Counted from the first letter of the stretch, positions 43,118 through 53,750 are shown. The stretch: DNA of 64,000 bases from Blastocatellia bacterium (GCA_025055075.1 JANWYV010000005.1:1-64000), one strand, 5' to 3'. The notes: generated by a model from the letters alone, not told the origin. Numbers and translations: made by a program.

Positions 43118-44004
43118 ACGCGGGCGATGGTCTCATGGCGATCCTTCTCGGCCTGGCCATTGGCCTGGCCCTCGCGCTTTTCTGGATCTCCATTCGTCAG
43201 CGGAGGAGCATGGGGTCGCGGCGCATACCAGAGATTTCGGGACCCACGCCTTCGCCCGCTCCCCCCTTAAGGCAACCGATAAGCTCGAATAGACCTGATG
43301 TTTCGACGCGGTCGCTTGAACCCTCCTCGCCAAAGCCTCAGGCCGAGGAGGCTGGAAGCAACGCCGCATCGGAGGTGCCAACCGCAGGAAAACCGCTCGC
43401 CCGCCGGGCCGGAGCGCATCGAGGGAGCCTATGGGTCAGCCACGCTCTTCCTCCGGAGTTGGAACGCGCGCGCCTGGAGCGCGAGCTTCGGGCGCTCATC
43501 GAACGCCGACGACGGGCTCGTCGTCGCTTCATGTTCGTTGGCGTGAGCGCCCTGGCCGTGCTCATCCTCCTTGTGCTCCTCCCCCCCACACGCTCGGCTC
43601 TCAAACCCTATGCCACCTGGGTGGGCATCCGACTTGGATTCCTCCCTCCACCTCCTCCGCCGGAACCTGCGCCCGTGCCGAAAGATCTCGAAGTCTCTTA
43701 CTCCAACCAGGTCGAGGAAAAAGGCGGACGCCTCACGTTCCGAGGCACCGTACGAAACATCTCGACCTCAAAGACCTTCGAGGACCTCTACGCCGAACTC
43801 TCGTTGATCAGGCGCGAGAGTCAACTGATCGAGACGCGGATCGTGCCGGTTCGTCCCTCCCGGCTCCGGCCGGGCGATACTGGGACGTATGAGCTGACTG
43901 TTCCGGCCGCCGAATTCACGGGGAATCGCCGCGTGCGCATCTTCTCCGAAGGGGTGGAAGTCCCTTACCGATATGTCCTTCCCGAAGCCTCGCGATTGAA
44001 GTGA
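43114..44004 (+). CDS. membrane protein with C-terminal FxLYD-like domain, unknown function
   Basis: 296 aa. It has two transmembrane helices (about 8-26 and 138-158) separated by a Pro/Ser-rich region and a highly basic helix (ERARLERELRALIERRRRARRR). After the second helix comes a proline run and then a beta domain (about 190-290) with LTFRGTVRNISTSKTFEDLYAELSL, resembling FxLYD or DUF3426-type domains. Translationally coupled to the secreted protein upstream. It precedes an ECF sigma gene; a link is possible but unproven. Confidence 0.7.
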   Translation: MNAGDGLMAILLGLAIGLALALFWISIRQRRSMGSRRIPEISGPTPSPAPPLRQPISSNRPDVSTRSLEPSSPKPQAEEAGSNAASEVPTAGKPLARRAGAHRGSLWVSHALPPELERARLERELRALIERRRRARRRFMFVGVSALAVLILLVLLPPTRSALKPYATWVGIRLGFLPPPPPPEPAPVPKDLEVSYSNQVEEKGGRLTFRGTVRNISTSKTFEDLYAELSLIRRESQLIETRIVPVRPSRLRPGDTGTYELTVPAAEFTGNRRVRIFSEGVEVPYRYVLPEASRLK

Positions 44005-44036
44005 ACCTAGGTCTTGGGGCGAGCGGAGAAAAATCT

Positions 44037-44062
44037 GGAACTTTCCCGACGAATTCTCCGTC
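44037..44062 (+). promoter_or_regulatory. ECF-type promoter upstream of the sigma factor gene
   Basis: GGAAC (44037-44041) and CGTC (44059-44062) are separated by 17 bp, the classic bipartite pattern read by group-IV sigma factors. It lies 67 nt before the ECF sigma start, so autoregulation is likely. Confidence 0.55.
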
Positions 44063-44128
44063 TGTAGAAGTGTCGTGTGAAACCGATGCGAGGGCTTTGG
44101 GCGTAACAAGCGACGTGAGGGAGACGCG

Positions 44129-44725
44129 ATGAGCATGGAACTGGCGCAACCGCTCTCGGAATGGCAATTGATTCAGGCCTCGGCGGCCGGGGATGAGCGT
44201 GCTTTTGAGCAGCTCTATCACCACTACAGCCGCCGCGTCTATTCCCTCTGCCTCCGTCTGTTAGGGAATCCGGCGGACGCCGAGGATGTGACGCAAGAGG
44301 TCTTCCTACAGGTTCACCGGAAGTTGAAGACATTTCGAGGCGATTCGGCCTTCACGACCTGGCTGTATCGGTTGACCGTCAATGCTGCGCTCATGCACCT
44401 GCGTAAGAGCGTCGTGCGACATGAACAGGCCGAAGAGGACGAACAGATCAAAATCCTCACCGATCAGACGGCCCGCGAGCGCCCCAGCCGATTGCTCGAT
44501 CGAATCGCCCTGGAACGCGCTATTCGCGCACTCCCACCGGGCTACCGCACGGTCTTCATTCTGCACGACATCGAGGGCTACGAGCACGAGGAGATCGCCC
44601 GCATGCTCGGCATCAGCGTGGGGACGACGAAATCTCAGCTTCACAAGGCCCGACTGCGCCTGCGCCAGCTTTTGACCGCGCCCGCTCCCATCTCCGAAGA
44701 ACAAAATCACGACGAGCGACGCTAG
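44129..44725 (+). CDS. ECF (group IV) RNA polymerase sigma factor
   Basis: 198 aa. Region 2 (about 28-95) has [31 protein letters not shown] and [18 protein letters not shown]; region 4 (about 130-185) has [41 protein letters not shown], the DNA-binding helix-turn-helix for the -35 box. GAGGGAG precedes the ATG. A GGAAC-17-CGTC site upstream suggests it transcribes its own gene. No anti-sigma gene follows; the next gene is on the opposite strand. Confidence 0.93.
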   Translation: MSMELAQPLSEWQLIQASAAGDERAFEQLYHHYSRRVYSLCLRLLGNPADAEDVTQEVFLQVHRKLKTFRGDSAFTTWLYRLTVNAALMHLRKSVVRHEQAEEDEQIKILTDQTARERPSRLLDRIALERAIRALPPGYRTVFILHDIEGYEHEEIARMLGISVGTTKSQLHKARLRLRQLLTAPAPISEEQNHDERR

Positions 44726-44764
44726 GTCCTCCTCCTTGCGAGATACACAGGCCCCCAAAGCTGT

Positions 44765-47104
44765 TCAGAAATTGAAGGCGTAGGTGAACTTCACCAACAG
44801 GGCGCGATCAAGAAGACGACCTGTGCCAGACTCCCGACGCTCGTTGTACACGATGAAGAGATCACTGAGCGGACGATGGATGATATTGAAGCGGATGTTG
44901 GAGGACCATGTCCGCGCGACGCTGTTGTATTGAACGAGGGCGTTGAGGAAGACCGATGTGCTGAAGGAATAGGCGGCACGCAGCGTGAGGAGATCGGTTT
45001 GAAACTGACCGGTCGAGAGCCGGATGTTGTTGCGCGTATACGTGAAGCTCGTGTTGAACCGATAGCTCACACGCACGTTCGCCCCGCTCGAATAACTCTG
45101 GCGATACCCATTGTAGAACGGCCCGGTCCCCAGTCGAAAACTCACTGAAAGAGGGCGGCTGCGATCGCTATTGAAGAGAAGAAAGTACTCGTTGAAGCTG
45201 TAGCGGCCAACGGGGACGATCACCGTCGGGTGAATCCGAAACGGCTGAATCAATCGCTCGTAGGTCGAATTCACACCCACTTCGAGGAACGCGCCATTCT
45301 GGAAGTTGATGGGAAGATGATAGTCCACCAACCGCGTATCCAATCGCCCCGACGGATCCATGATGTAGTCGATCTGCCAGTGCGGGAAGATCTCTCGAAC
45401 TGTGCGACTGATGGCGCGCGGCCTCCAATGCAAGCCGAGAAAGTCTGATGCCTTGCGAATGCCGAGACGCGGGATGAATCCCAGCTCGTTCCTGAAATTC
45501 TCTCCGATGCTCGTGAAGGAGTGGCGCGTGTTCCAGAAGTTATTTCGCCAGCTCATGCCGACGCGCCACGCCATCGTATCGCCTCGAAGGCCCGGTGCGG
45601 TCGCCTTGGCCAGGTACCCGTGCAGATTCAGATTTTGGAAGAAGCGGAAGTTCGCATCCGCCCCATAGATGCGATTGAACGCGTGAGCGCGAGCCACGTT
45701 CATGAACATGAAGCCGAGGTCGGAATTCGCCAGCACATTGCGGCGCACGCGCGTGACGAGGAAATTCGTCGCTGGCGTGAGACCGAGCGCTTCCTGTTGA
45801 ATATTCAAAAACCCCAGCTCATACGGTCCCGCCCGTCCAGTCAATCGCACCCCCGCGCGCAGCGGGATCGGTTCCCCACTTTCGGAGAGGCCAATACGTC
45901 GGCTGAAGAAGAGGATGAGGTCGTTGCGCACGGCCCCCAATCGGCCACCCAGTCCGCCACCGCCCATCCCCCCTTCGCCCATCATTCCACCCCGCTGCTC
46001 TCCCGGACCGAAGCGAAAGATGCCCGACCCTTCCAGGAAGAAGTCCCGTTTCTCGGGGAAGAAGAGGCTGAACCGCGTGAGGTTGATCTGCTGCTCATCG
46101 GCCTCGACTTGCGAGAAGTCGGTATTGTAGGTCACATCCAAGGTCAATCCCGACGTCACTCCCCACTTCGCGTCCACGCCTCCATCGCCTCGGAAGACGC
46201 GATGGGTCGTCGGTCCTCGCGTGGCGAAATCCGCCATGCTCCCGATCACGTAGGGCTTGATCCGAATGTTCGTCCCCGGGCGAATGTCTTCGAGCCCTTC
46301 GAGCACGCCGGCGCGCGAGACATAGTGGATGCTATTGAACATCCGTGGAATGGGCGCCCAATAGCTCTCCTCGTTCTTGCGTCGGATGCGGCGCATGAAA
46401 TTGATCCCCCACACCTGAGTGTCACCCGCGCGGAACTTGAGCGTGCGAAAGGGAATCGCCATCTCCACCGTCCACGCTCGTTCGTTGATCTGCGTTCGGA
46501 CATGCCAAATACCGTCCCAATCCGAATTCACCTCCCGCCCTTCATTGGACATCTGCGCATCCCATTTCGCTCCTCCGGGATTCGTGGCGAATTCATATCC
46601 ATTGCGCCGATCGAAGAAAGTGTCGAGGACGACCTGGACGACGTCGCCATTGGAGAGATTGAAATCCTTCCGCAGCTCGTTGATGATGAGGCGATGGATC
46701 TCGCTATCGTAGGCGACGATACCGATATAGAGCATTTCCCGATCATAAGCGACGCGCGCTTCCGTCGGCTCGGTCGCTGGTTCCCCCTCGCGCGGTTCGG
46801 TTTGAATGAAGTTCTCGGCGACGTCAGCCCGACGCCACACGGGCTCGTTCAAGAGGCCATCGAGGACGATCTTCTCCTCCTCCTGAAGGCGAGCCGCCCG
46901 AAGGCGATAAACTCTCGCTCCCCGACGAAATTCAGCTTCGCGTCCCTCTTCCGGGGCTGCCGACCTCTGTTCTTGAGTCCCCGATTTCGCTCTTTCCTGA
47001 GGCGCCCCAAGCACGAGTATCGCGCCGTTTGAGAACATGCTGAAGAGCATGAGTCCTATTCCCACCACTTGGATGTGGTGGCGCCTCCACGTTGGCTTCT
47101 GCAT
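44765..47104 (-). CDS. DUF5916 outer-membrane protein with carbohydrate-binding-like domain
   Basis: About 779 aa with a signal peptide (about 1-34, ending VLGAP). Residues about 75-260 resemble a CBM9-like sandwich (IVLDGLLNEPVWRRADVAENFIQTEP, VDTFFDRRNGYEFATNP-type strands). The remainder is DUF5916, a predicted beta-barrel with LFFPEKRDFFLEGSGIFRFG and alternating strands; the chain ends in Phe, as outer-membrane barrels do. A Gly/Met-rich patch interrupts the barrel. The ATG at 47104 has GGGAGG 9 nt upstream; 47113 is less likely. Family function is unknown, often in peptide- or glycan-degrading loci. Confidence 0.87.
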   Translation of the reverse strand: MQKPTWRRHHIQVVGIGLMLFSMFSNGAILVLGAPQERAKSGTQEQRSAAPEEGREAEFRRGARVYRLRAARLQEEEKIVLDGLLNEPVWRRADVAENFIQTEPREGEPATEPTEARVAYDREMLYIGIVAYDSEIHRLIINELRKDFNLSNGDVVQVVLDTFFDRRNGYEFATNPGGAKWDAQMSNEGREVNSDWDGIWHVRTQINERAWTVEMAIPFRTLKFRAGDTQVWGINFMRRIRRKNEESYWAPIPRMFNSIHYVSRAGVLEGLEDIRPGTNIRIKPYVIGSMADFATRGPTTHRVFRGDGGVDAKWGVTSGLTLDVTYNTDFSQVEADEQQINLTRFSLFFPEKRDFFLEGSGIFRFGPGEQRGGMMGEGGMGGGGLGGRLGAVRNDLILFFSRRIGLSESGEPIPLRAGVRLTGRAGPYELGFLNIQQEALGLTPATNFLVTRVRRNVLANSDLGFMFMNVARAHAFNRIYGADANFRFFQNLNLHGYLAKATAPGLRGDTMAWRVGMSWRNNFWNTRHSFTSIGENFRNELGFIPRLGIRKASDFLGLHWRPRAISRTVREIFPHWQIDYIMDPSGRLDTRLVDYHLPINFQNGAFLEVGVNSTYERLIQPFRIHPTVIVPVGRYSFNEYFLLFNSDRSRPLSVSFRLGTGPFYNGYRQSYSSGANVRVSYRFNTSFTYTRNNIRLSTGQFQTDLLTLRAAYSFSTSVFLNALVQYNSVARTWSSNIRFNIIHRPLSDLFIVYNERRESGTGRLLDRALLVKFTYAFNF

Positions 47105-47148
47105 CACCCGCATCCCTCCCGCGAACCTCCTCAGTCGAAACAACACAG

Positions 47149-47178
47149 ATGATGGCAGATGCCTCCGCCAAGTGTCAA
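47149..47178 (-). promoter_or_regulatory. promoter of the DUF5916 gene
   Basis: Consensus TTGACA (47178-47173) and CATCAT (47154-47149) with an 18-bp spacer on the minus strand. The leader to the ATG at 47104 is about 38 nt. A weaker plus-strand pair (TTGCCT, then TACGCT 17 bp later, ending about 17 nt before 47251) may serve rsgA. Confidence 0.5.
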
Positions 47179-47250
47179 CTGCGCGCTTTTGCGACGCTTC
47201 TGCCTTGCCTCCGTCGAAGCCGAAGGCTACGCTTAAAGACGCGATTCGGT

Positions 47251-48180
47251 ATGAATGGAAGCATTCATCACGGCAAGGTCCTGAAGGCGATTCGAGGCCA
47301 TTATTGGGTGGAGACGCCCGAAGGGCTTTACCATTGCTATGCTCGCGAGAGCGTGGTGAGAAAAGCCGGAGGGATCAATCCGATCGTCGTTGGCGATGAC
47401 GTCACTCTCGAGGTCACCGATGAAGCGAAGAAGGAGGGGGTGATCACCGAGCTGCATCCGCGTCGCACGAAGCTCTCGCGACGCGTCTCCACGGGAACGA
47501 AAGAGTTGGAGCAAGTCGTCGCCGCCAATGTGGATCATCTCGTCATCGTCTCCTCGGTCGCCGATCCGCCATTTCGCCCCGGACTCATTGATCGCTACCT
47601 GGTGGCCGCGGCCAAAGGAGCGCTGCATCCGATCATCTGCGTGAACAAGGTGGACTTGGAAGGCGTCGAAAGCCTCCGCGATATCCTGGACATGTACCGC
47701 GACCTCGGCTATCCCGTCGTCTTGACGAGCGCCAAGACGGGACAGGGGATTGAAGAGTTGCGCGATCGGCTGCGCGATAAGACGTCAGTCTTCGCCGGAC
47801 ATTCCGGCGTCGGCAAGTCTTCGCTACTGCGAGTTCTTGTGCCGGGCATCCACGTGAAAATCGGCGAAGTGAATCCCCGCACGGGACGCGGTCGGCATAC
47901 GACGACGGCGGCGGAACTCGTTCGCCTTCCCGATGGCGGCTATGTCATTGACACTCCCGGCATCCGGCAATTCAGCTTGTGGGATCTGAGCGAAGAGGAC
48001 GTCCGAAAGTTCTTCGTCGAGATCGCGCGCTATGGCAACGGCTGCCGATTCGCCGATTGTTCGCACGTGGTCGAACCCGGATGCTCCGTGCGCGCCGCTC
48101 TGGAGGATGGGCGGATCCATCCGCGCCGGTATGAGAGCTTCCTGCGTCTTCTCCAAGAGGCGCGGGGCGAGATCGAATAA
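47251..48180 (+). CDS. rsgA: ribosome small-subunit GTPase RsgA
   Basis: Circularly permuted GTPase (309 aa) that checks late 30S maturation. An OB-fold covers about 1-80; the permuted motif order is NKVDLE (G4), TSAKTG (G5), GHSGVGKSS (G1), GRGRHTTTAA (G2) and DTPGIRQF (G3). The C-terminal zinc site is C-x-x-x-x-C-x-H with a later Cys (CRFADCSHVVEPGC). The ATG at 47251 is chosen by homology; no clear Shine-Dalgarno is present and the frame is open to 47092. Stop is 6 nt from the convergent TenA-family stop. Confidence 0.94.
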   Translation: MNGSIHHGKVLKAIRGHYWVETPEGLYHCYARESVVRKAGGINPIVVGDDVTLEVTDEAKKEGVITELHPRRTKLSRRVSTGTKELEQVVAANVDHLVIVSSVADPPFRPGLIDRYLVAAAKGALHPIICVNKVDLEGVESLRDILDMYRDLGYPVVLTSAKTGQGIEELRDRLRDKTSVFAGHSGVGKSSLLRVLVPGIHVKIGEVNPRTGRGRHTTTAAELVRLPDGGYVIDTPGIRQFSLWDLSEEDVRKFFVEIARYGNGCRFADCSHVVEPGCSVRAALEDGRIHPRRYESFLRLLQEARGEIE

Positions 48181-48186
48181 CCATAC

Positions 48187-48846
48187 TCACGGCAGCGCTA
48201 CTGGCCACTGTTCCCCCTCCCACGCCATGCCCCAAAAGCGCACCTCGTATTGGGCTGTAAGGAGGAAAAGCTCGCGCATCGCCGCGCGCGTCGCTTCCGA
48301 AGTTCCTTCAGCAAGACCGTCGAGCGTCTGACCGAGCCATTGGACGTACTCGCGAAAGGCTGGACTCGTCCATTGTTCGATGAAGGCCTGCCAAGGACTC
48401 GTCCCCTGCTGATTTTCCTTCACCCAAGTCCACGCGTCGAGATAGGCCTTCTCGGCGGCGTAGAGCACAGTAAAGGCCTCGGGGAATGAGCGCCCATAAG
48501 CGGTCGCCAGCAGGAATTGCACATAGGCGTGACACGTCGGGAGCATGCCGATCCCCTCGAGCGCGACCTGATGTTCGCGCGCCGATCGTTCGAAGACCTC
48601 CAACTCGCGGGTGAGCGCTACGAGCGACTCTCCAAGAGGGCGGCGCAACGCCGCTGGCGCCCTCGCGAGGAGGATGGCCAGAAACGGGATGGCTTCCCGA
48701 ACGAAAAGATAATCCTGCTGCATCCATCGCACGAAGGCCTCGCGGGGGATCGTCCCAGCCGCTGTCTCCGCGAGGAATTGATGTTCGCGCACGACCTTCC
48801 ATACGGGTTCAGCATGGCGAAGCAATTCTTCGTGAAAGGCAGACAT
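48187..48846 (-). CDS. TenA-family protein
   Basis: 219-aa all-helical protein of the TenA/PqqC superfamily, which includes thiaminase II and aminopyrimidine aminohydrolase (thiamin salvage). Visible segments are the N-terminal helix HAEPVWKVVREHQFLAETAAGTIPREAF, RWMQQDYLFV, the PTCHAYVQFLLATAYG helix and a C-terminal LFLLTAQYEVRFWGMAW. Whether it has the catalytic Cys of thiaminase II cannot be judged by eye. No thiamin genes are adjacent. It is at the downstream end of the ribosomal/acc gene run, 60 nt after the small unknown gene. Confidence 0.8.
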   Translation of the reverse strand: MSAFHEELLRHAEPVWKVVREHQFLAETAAGTIPREAFVRWMQQDYLFVREAIPFLAILLARAPAALRRPLGESLVALTRELEVFERSAREHQVALEGIGMLPTCHAYVQFLLATAYGRSFPEAFTVLYAAEKAYLDAWTWVKENQQGTSPWQAFIEQWTSPAFREYVQWLGQTLDGLAEGTSEATRAAMRELFLLTAQYEVRFWGMAWEGEQWPVALP

Positions 48847-48906
48847 AGCGACCCTCCTGACAAATCTCGCGGCAGGTCGTCACGAGGCGGCGCCTCTTGT
48901 GCGCGG

Positions 48907-49224
48907 TCACATCGCCGAGCGGCGATACTCCTCGTAGGCGCGGCGACATCGGGCGAGCACATCCTCCGGGAAGGTGACCCGATAATTGTACTTGGCGACG
49001 AAACTCGGGACTTCGGTGACGCGCGCACCCACGAGGCGCAAGGCCTGCGGGGCTTCTTCCGCGACGATTCCAAATCGGTTGAGCGCTTTGAGCAATCGCG
49101 CCAGGGGCATCTCACGAAAGACCTTTCGCCCCCGCGCTAGGTATTCGCCAATGGCCAATTCGGCCTGCCGCTGCAATCGAAGCGCCTCCTCGGAAGAGAG
49201 GAGCAATGGCTCGAAAGCCCCCAT
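48907..49224 (-). CDS. small conserved-looking protein of unknown function
   Basis: 105 aa, not recognised. Mostly helical, soluble, with no signal peptide or Cys pair. The middle (LARLLKALNRFGIVAEEAPQALRLVGARVTEVP, split here only by context) is followed by a basic-acidic helix at the end. GGAGGGG lies 7 nt before the ATG, and codon use matches neighbours, so I treat it as real. It sits between accC and the TenA-family gene, 47 nt after accC. Function unknown. Confidence 0.65.
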   Translation of the reverse strand: MGAFEPLLLSSEEALRLQRQAELAIGEYLARGRKVFREMPLARLLKALNRFGIVAEEAPQALRLVGARVTEVPSFVAKYNYRVTFPEDVLARCRRAYEEYRRSAM

Positions 49225-49271
49225 CGCTCATCCCCTCCTGGATCGCAGTATGGAGGAGGTCTGCCGAGCGT

Positions 49272-50645
<1,374 letters not shown>

Positions 50646-50664
50646 ACGCCCACCGGCGAAACAG

Positions 50665-51159
50665 TCAGGCTCGCGTATTCGGTTTGATGGCGAATAACGG
50701 TTGCCCGTACTCGACCGGATGCCCATTCTCCACGTAGATCTTGACCACTTCTCCGGCGACGTCAGACGTGATCTCGTTCATCAACTTCATGGCCTCGATG
50801 ATGCACAAGACTGTGCCGGGCTCCACGTGATCCCCGATCTCGACGAACGGACTCGCCGTAGGATTCGGGGCGCGATAGAACGTGCCGACGATGGGCGACC
50901 GGATGATATGATAGGCCTTCTCGTCCTCAACCGCGGGAGCGGCTTCGACGGTCGAGACCACGGGCGTAGAAGGAACCGGGATCGGCTCATTGACCGGAGG
51001 AGAATGGACGACGCGCGCCGCCGAGGACTCGACCGTGTGAATGACTGGCGGCGCATTGCGCCGAATCCGCAGCTTGAAATCCGGCTGCTCCAATTCGAAT
51101 TCGGCGAACTCCTTCTCGGCGACGAGTCGAATGATCTCTTTCAGTTCTTTGATGTTCAT
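50665..51159 (-). CDS. accB: acetyl-CoA carboxylase biotin carboxyl carrier protein
   Basis: 164 aa. The N-terminal part starts [22 protein letters not shown]; a Pro/Ala/Val linker (about 45-85) leads to the biotinyl domain with biotinylated Lys125 in IEAMKLMNE. In the complex it carries CO2 between AccC and AccAD. ATG at 51159 is chosen; a GTG at 51165 overlaps the pepP stop (GTGA), so translation is coupled either way. accC follows. Confidence 0.95.
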   Translation of the reverse strand: MNIKELKEIIRLVAEKEFAEFELEQPDFKLRIRRNAPPVIHTVESSAARVVHSPPVNEPIPVPSTPVVSTVEAAPAVEDEKAYHIIRSPIVGTFYRAPNPTASPFVEIGDHVEPGTVLCIIEAMKLMNEITSDVAGEVVKIYVENGHPVEYGQPLFAIKPNTRA

Positions 51160-51161
51160 CG

Positions 51162-52235
51162 TCACACGACGAGCAAATCTTTCGGCGTCGGCGTCAAGAC
51201 TTCACTGCCATGCTCGTTCACGATGACCACGTCCTCGATGCGCACCCCTCCCCACTGGGGGAGGTAAATCCCGGGCTCCACAGTGACGACAGCTCCAGCG
51301 GGCACCCGGGCCTCATTGTGGCGCGAGAGGCGTGGAGCTTCATGGACTTCAAGCCCGATGCCGTGACCGGTCGCGTGGCCATAGAACGCTCCATAACCGC
51401 GCGCCGTGATGAGGTCGCGCGTGAGGGCATCAATCTCACAAGCGCGCATGCCCGCGCGCATCTCCGCCTCACAGCGAAGTTGCGCCTCCAAGACGGTGGC
51501 ATAAACTTCTCGCGCTCGCGCATCCGGTGTGCCCACGTAGAACGTGCGCGTCATGTCGCTACAGTATCCCTCCACGACCACGCCGAAGTCAATCACGACG
51601 AACTCATTATATCCAATTCGCTTCTCCGAGGCGACACCATGCGGCCAGGCCGAACGCTCGCCCGAGGCGACGATGGTCTCAAAGGCGATCCGCTCAGCTC
51701 CAGCCCGTCGCAGCCGATATTCCAATTCGGCCGCCACATCCCGCTCGCGCATACCAGGTCGAATTTCCTCAACGAGTTCGGCGAAGACCTGAGCGGCCAC
51801 CTCGACGGCGCGACGAATGGCCTGCTGCTCCTCGGCATCCTTCACCATGCGGACTTCTTCGATGATCCCTCGCGTCGGGACCCACTCGATCTCTCCATCG
51901 AGCTCGCGAGTGAAAAATTCGTATCGAGCAAGGCTCAATCGTTCCGCCTCCACGCCGACTCGCCGCAGCCGCTCTCGCTTCAGGTGGTCAACGACCGCAC
52001 GCTCGTAGGAATCATCGGCCTGGAAGAGGCGAGCCGCCACCTCCGTCTGGGCTTGAAGCGTATATCGGGAATCGGTGATGAAATAGGTCGCCTCCAATGT
52101 CACGACAGCGATCCCCGCACTCCCGGTGAACCCCGTGAGATACCGAATATTCGGCACGTGAGTAACGACCAGTGCCTCAAGCTGCCGCTCGACGAGCTCG
52201 CGCCGGACCCGTTCCTGTCGCGCGAGGAAATTCAT
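51162..52235 (-). CDS. Xaa-Pro aminopeptidase, M24B family
   Basis: Cytoplasmic metalloaminopeptidase of about 357 aa that removes N-terminal residues before proline. The creatinase-type N-domain (about 1-125, with NIRYLTGFTGSAG) is followed by the pita-bread domain with metal ligands in IDFGVVVEGYCSDMTRTF, GHGIGLEVHE, VEPGIYLP and GGVRIEDVVIV. The ATG at 52235 has GGGGAG 7 nt upstream. The pepP-accB-accC order is common in Firmicutes and elsewhere; here it is attached downstream of rplQ (42 nt). Confidence 0.93.
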   Translation of the reverse strand: MNFLARQERVRRELVERQLEALVVTHVPNIRYLTGFTGSAGIAVVTLEATYFITDSRYTLQAQTEVAARLFQADDSYERAVVDHLKRERLRRVGVEAERLSLARYEFFTRELDGEIEWVPTRGIIEEVRMVKDAEEQQAIRRAVEVAAQVFAELVEEIRPGMRERDVAAELEYRLRRAGAERIAFETIVASGERSAWPHGVASEKRIGYNEFVVIDFGVVVEGYCSDMTRTFYVGTPDARAREVYATVLEAQLRCEAEMRAGMRACEIDALTRDLITARGYGAFYGHATGHGIGLEVHEAPRLSRHNEARVPAGAVVTVEPGIYLPQWGGVRIEDVVIVNEHGSEVLTPTPKDLLVV

Positions 52236-52277
52236 GAGAAGTCTCCCCTCGACATCTGGCACGAGCGACTGCCGCGT

Positions 52278-52742
52278 TCAGGAGGCTTTCTTCCCTTCCT
52301 TGACCAGCTCGATCAGAGCGAGCTGTGCCCCATCCCCCTTGCGCAATCCGAGCTTCAAGATGCGCGTGTATCCACCCGGACGATCACTGTAGCGTGGACC
52401 GATCTCGTCGAAGAGCTTCTTGAGGGCTCTCACCCCGGCCGTTCGCTCGATCGTGCGAATGGGCTCCTTCTTATGCTCCCGAAACCGCACCTGGGCATGT
52501 CCGCCGATGAAATATCGAGCGGCGAGACGACGGTAGTGCAGCGCCTGGGCCGGCGTCTCCGCTCGCAGGCTGCGGCGGGCCAGCGTGATCGCGCGCTCGG
52601 CGAAGCGACGCAATTCCTTCGCTTTAGCCAACGTCGTCACCAACCGCTCCTCGATGATGAACGACGTGCAGAGATTGCGCAGCATCGCCAAACGATGTTC
52701 CGTCGGGCGCCGCAATTTCCGATGGTCCACGCGATGACGCAT
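52278..52742 (-). CDS. rplQ: 50S ribosomal protein L17
   Basis: 154 aa, longer than the usual 115-130. Typical start MRHRVDHRKLRRPTEHRLAMLRNL, then ALKKLFDEIGPRYSDRPGGYTRILKLGLRKGD and the closing ELV. The extra length is an insert between about 60 and 90 and a basic end. Last ribosomal gene of the alpha operon, 12 nt after rpoA. Confidence 0.97.
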   Translation of the reverse strand: MRHRVDHRKLRRPTEHRLAMLRNLCTSFIIEERLVTTLAKAKELRRFAERAITLARRSLRAETPAQALHYRRLAARYFIGGHAQVRFREHKKEPIRTIERTAGVRALKKLFDEIGPRYSDRPGGYTRILKLGLRKGDGAQLALIELVKEGKKAS

Positions 52743-52754
52743 ACCTCTTCCTCC

Positions 52755-53750
52755 CTAGGGCAGCACTTGCCCCTTCTCATCAATCTTCATCCCCAGCGAG
52801 AGCTTGAGATTCGCCAGGACGCTCTTCACCTCATTGAGCGACTTCTTGCCGAAATTCTTCACCTGCATCATCTCCGATTCCGTGCGCTGGATGAGGTCGC
52901 GGACGGTATGTATCCCGGCATTCTTCAGGCAATTGAACGCGCGCACCGACAACTCCAACTCCTCGATGGGCCGATTCAACACCTCTTCCGGAATAATGCG
53001 AGGAGGTTCAACAGCAGTCGGGACGAGCTCCGGCAGGGTCTCCTCCTCTTCCTCCTCGAAGTTGATGAAGATCGAGAGATGGTCTTTGATCAGCTTGGCG
53101 GCCAGCCCCAACGCGTCCACCGGTTTGATCGCCCCATTGGTCCAAATCTCCAAGGTGAGCTTATCGTATTCGGTCACCTGCCCGATGCGCGCCGGTTCCA
53201 CGGTCATGTTCACCTTGCGGATGGGGGAGTGAACTGAGTCCACGGGAATGTAACCGGACGGCAGATCATCATCGAAGTTTCGCTCAGCAGGCACATAACC
53301 GCGTCCCCATTTGACGCGCATCTCGACGTTGAGCGAACCGCCTTCGGCAACGGTGGCGATATAGATGTCGGGATCCAGGACTTCGACTTCGCTCGGCGTC
53401 TCGATATCGCGAGAGTAAACCTCACCCGGGGTCCCCTTCTGGAGCCGCACGGTCACCGGACTCATCGTATGGAGGCGGAAAGGAATGCGCTTGAGATTCA
53501 AGATGACGTCCGTAGCGTCCTCGACGACTCCAGGGATCGGGGAGAACTCGTGCAACACGCCCTCGATCCGCACGGCTGTCACGGCCGCCCCTTCGATCCC
53601 CGCCAAGAGGGCCCGTCGCAAGCTATTTCCGATCGTCGTCCCGAATCCGCGTTCGAAGGGTTGTGCCGTGAACCGCCCGTAGCGGTCCGTGAGCGTCTCC
53701 AGATCGCAGACCAGGCGTCTCGGTCGTTGGAAACCCGTCCAGTATGGCAT
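52755..53750 (-). CDS. rpoA: RNA polymerase alpha subunit
   Basis: 331 aa. The N-terminal assembly domain (1-235) has the [22 protein letters not shown] motif and [11 protein letters not shown]; the C-terminal DNA-binding domain (about 260-320) has [25 protein letters not shown] and [12 protein letters not shown]. The acidic linker ([10 protein letters not shown]) is about 20 residues. Forms the polymerase dimer scaffold and contacts UP elements and activators. Between rpsD and rplQ as in the standard alpha operon. Confidence 0.98.
   Translation of the reverse strand: MPYWTGFQRPRRLVCDLETLTDRYGRFTAQPFERGFGTTIGNSLRRALLAGIEGAAVTAVRIEGVLHEFSPIPGVVEDATDVILNLKRIPFRLHTMSPVTVRLQKGTPGEVYSRDIETPSEVEVLDPDIYIATVAEGGSLNVEMRVKWGRGYVPAERNFDDDLPSGYIPVDSVHSPIRKVNMTVEPARIGQVTEYDKLTLEIWTNGAIKPVDALGLAAKLIKDHLSIFINFEEEEEETLPELVPTAVEPPRIIPEEVLNRPIEELELSVRAFNCLKNAGIHTVRDLIQRTESEMMQVKNFGKKSLNEVKSVLANLKLSLGMKIDEKGQVLP

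Noticed and set aside
51210-53237. 675-codon plus-strand frame opposite pepP, rplQ and rpoA
   Set aside because: Antisense to three conserved genes; composition is shadow-like.
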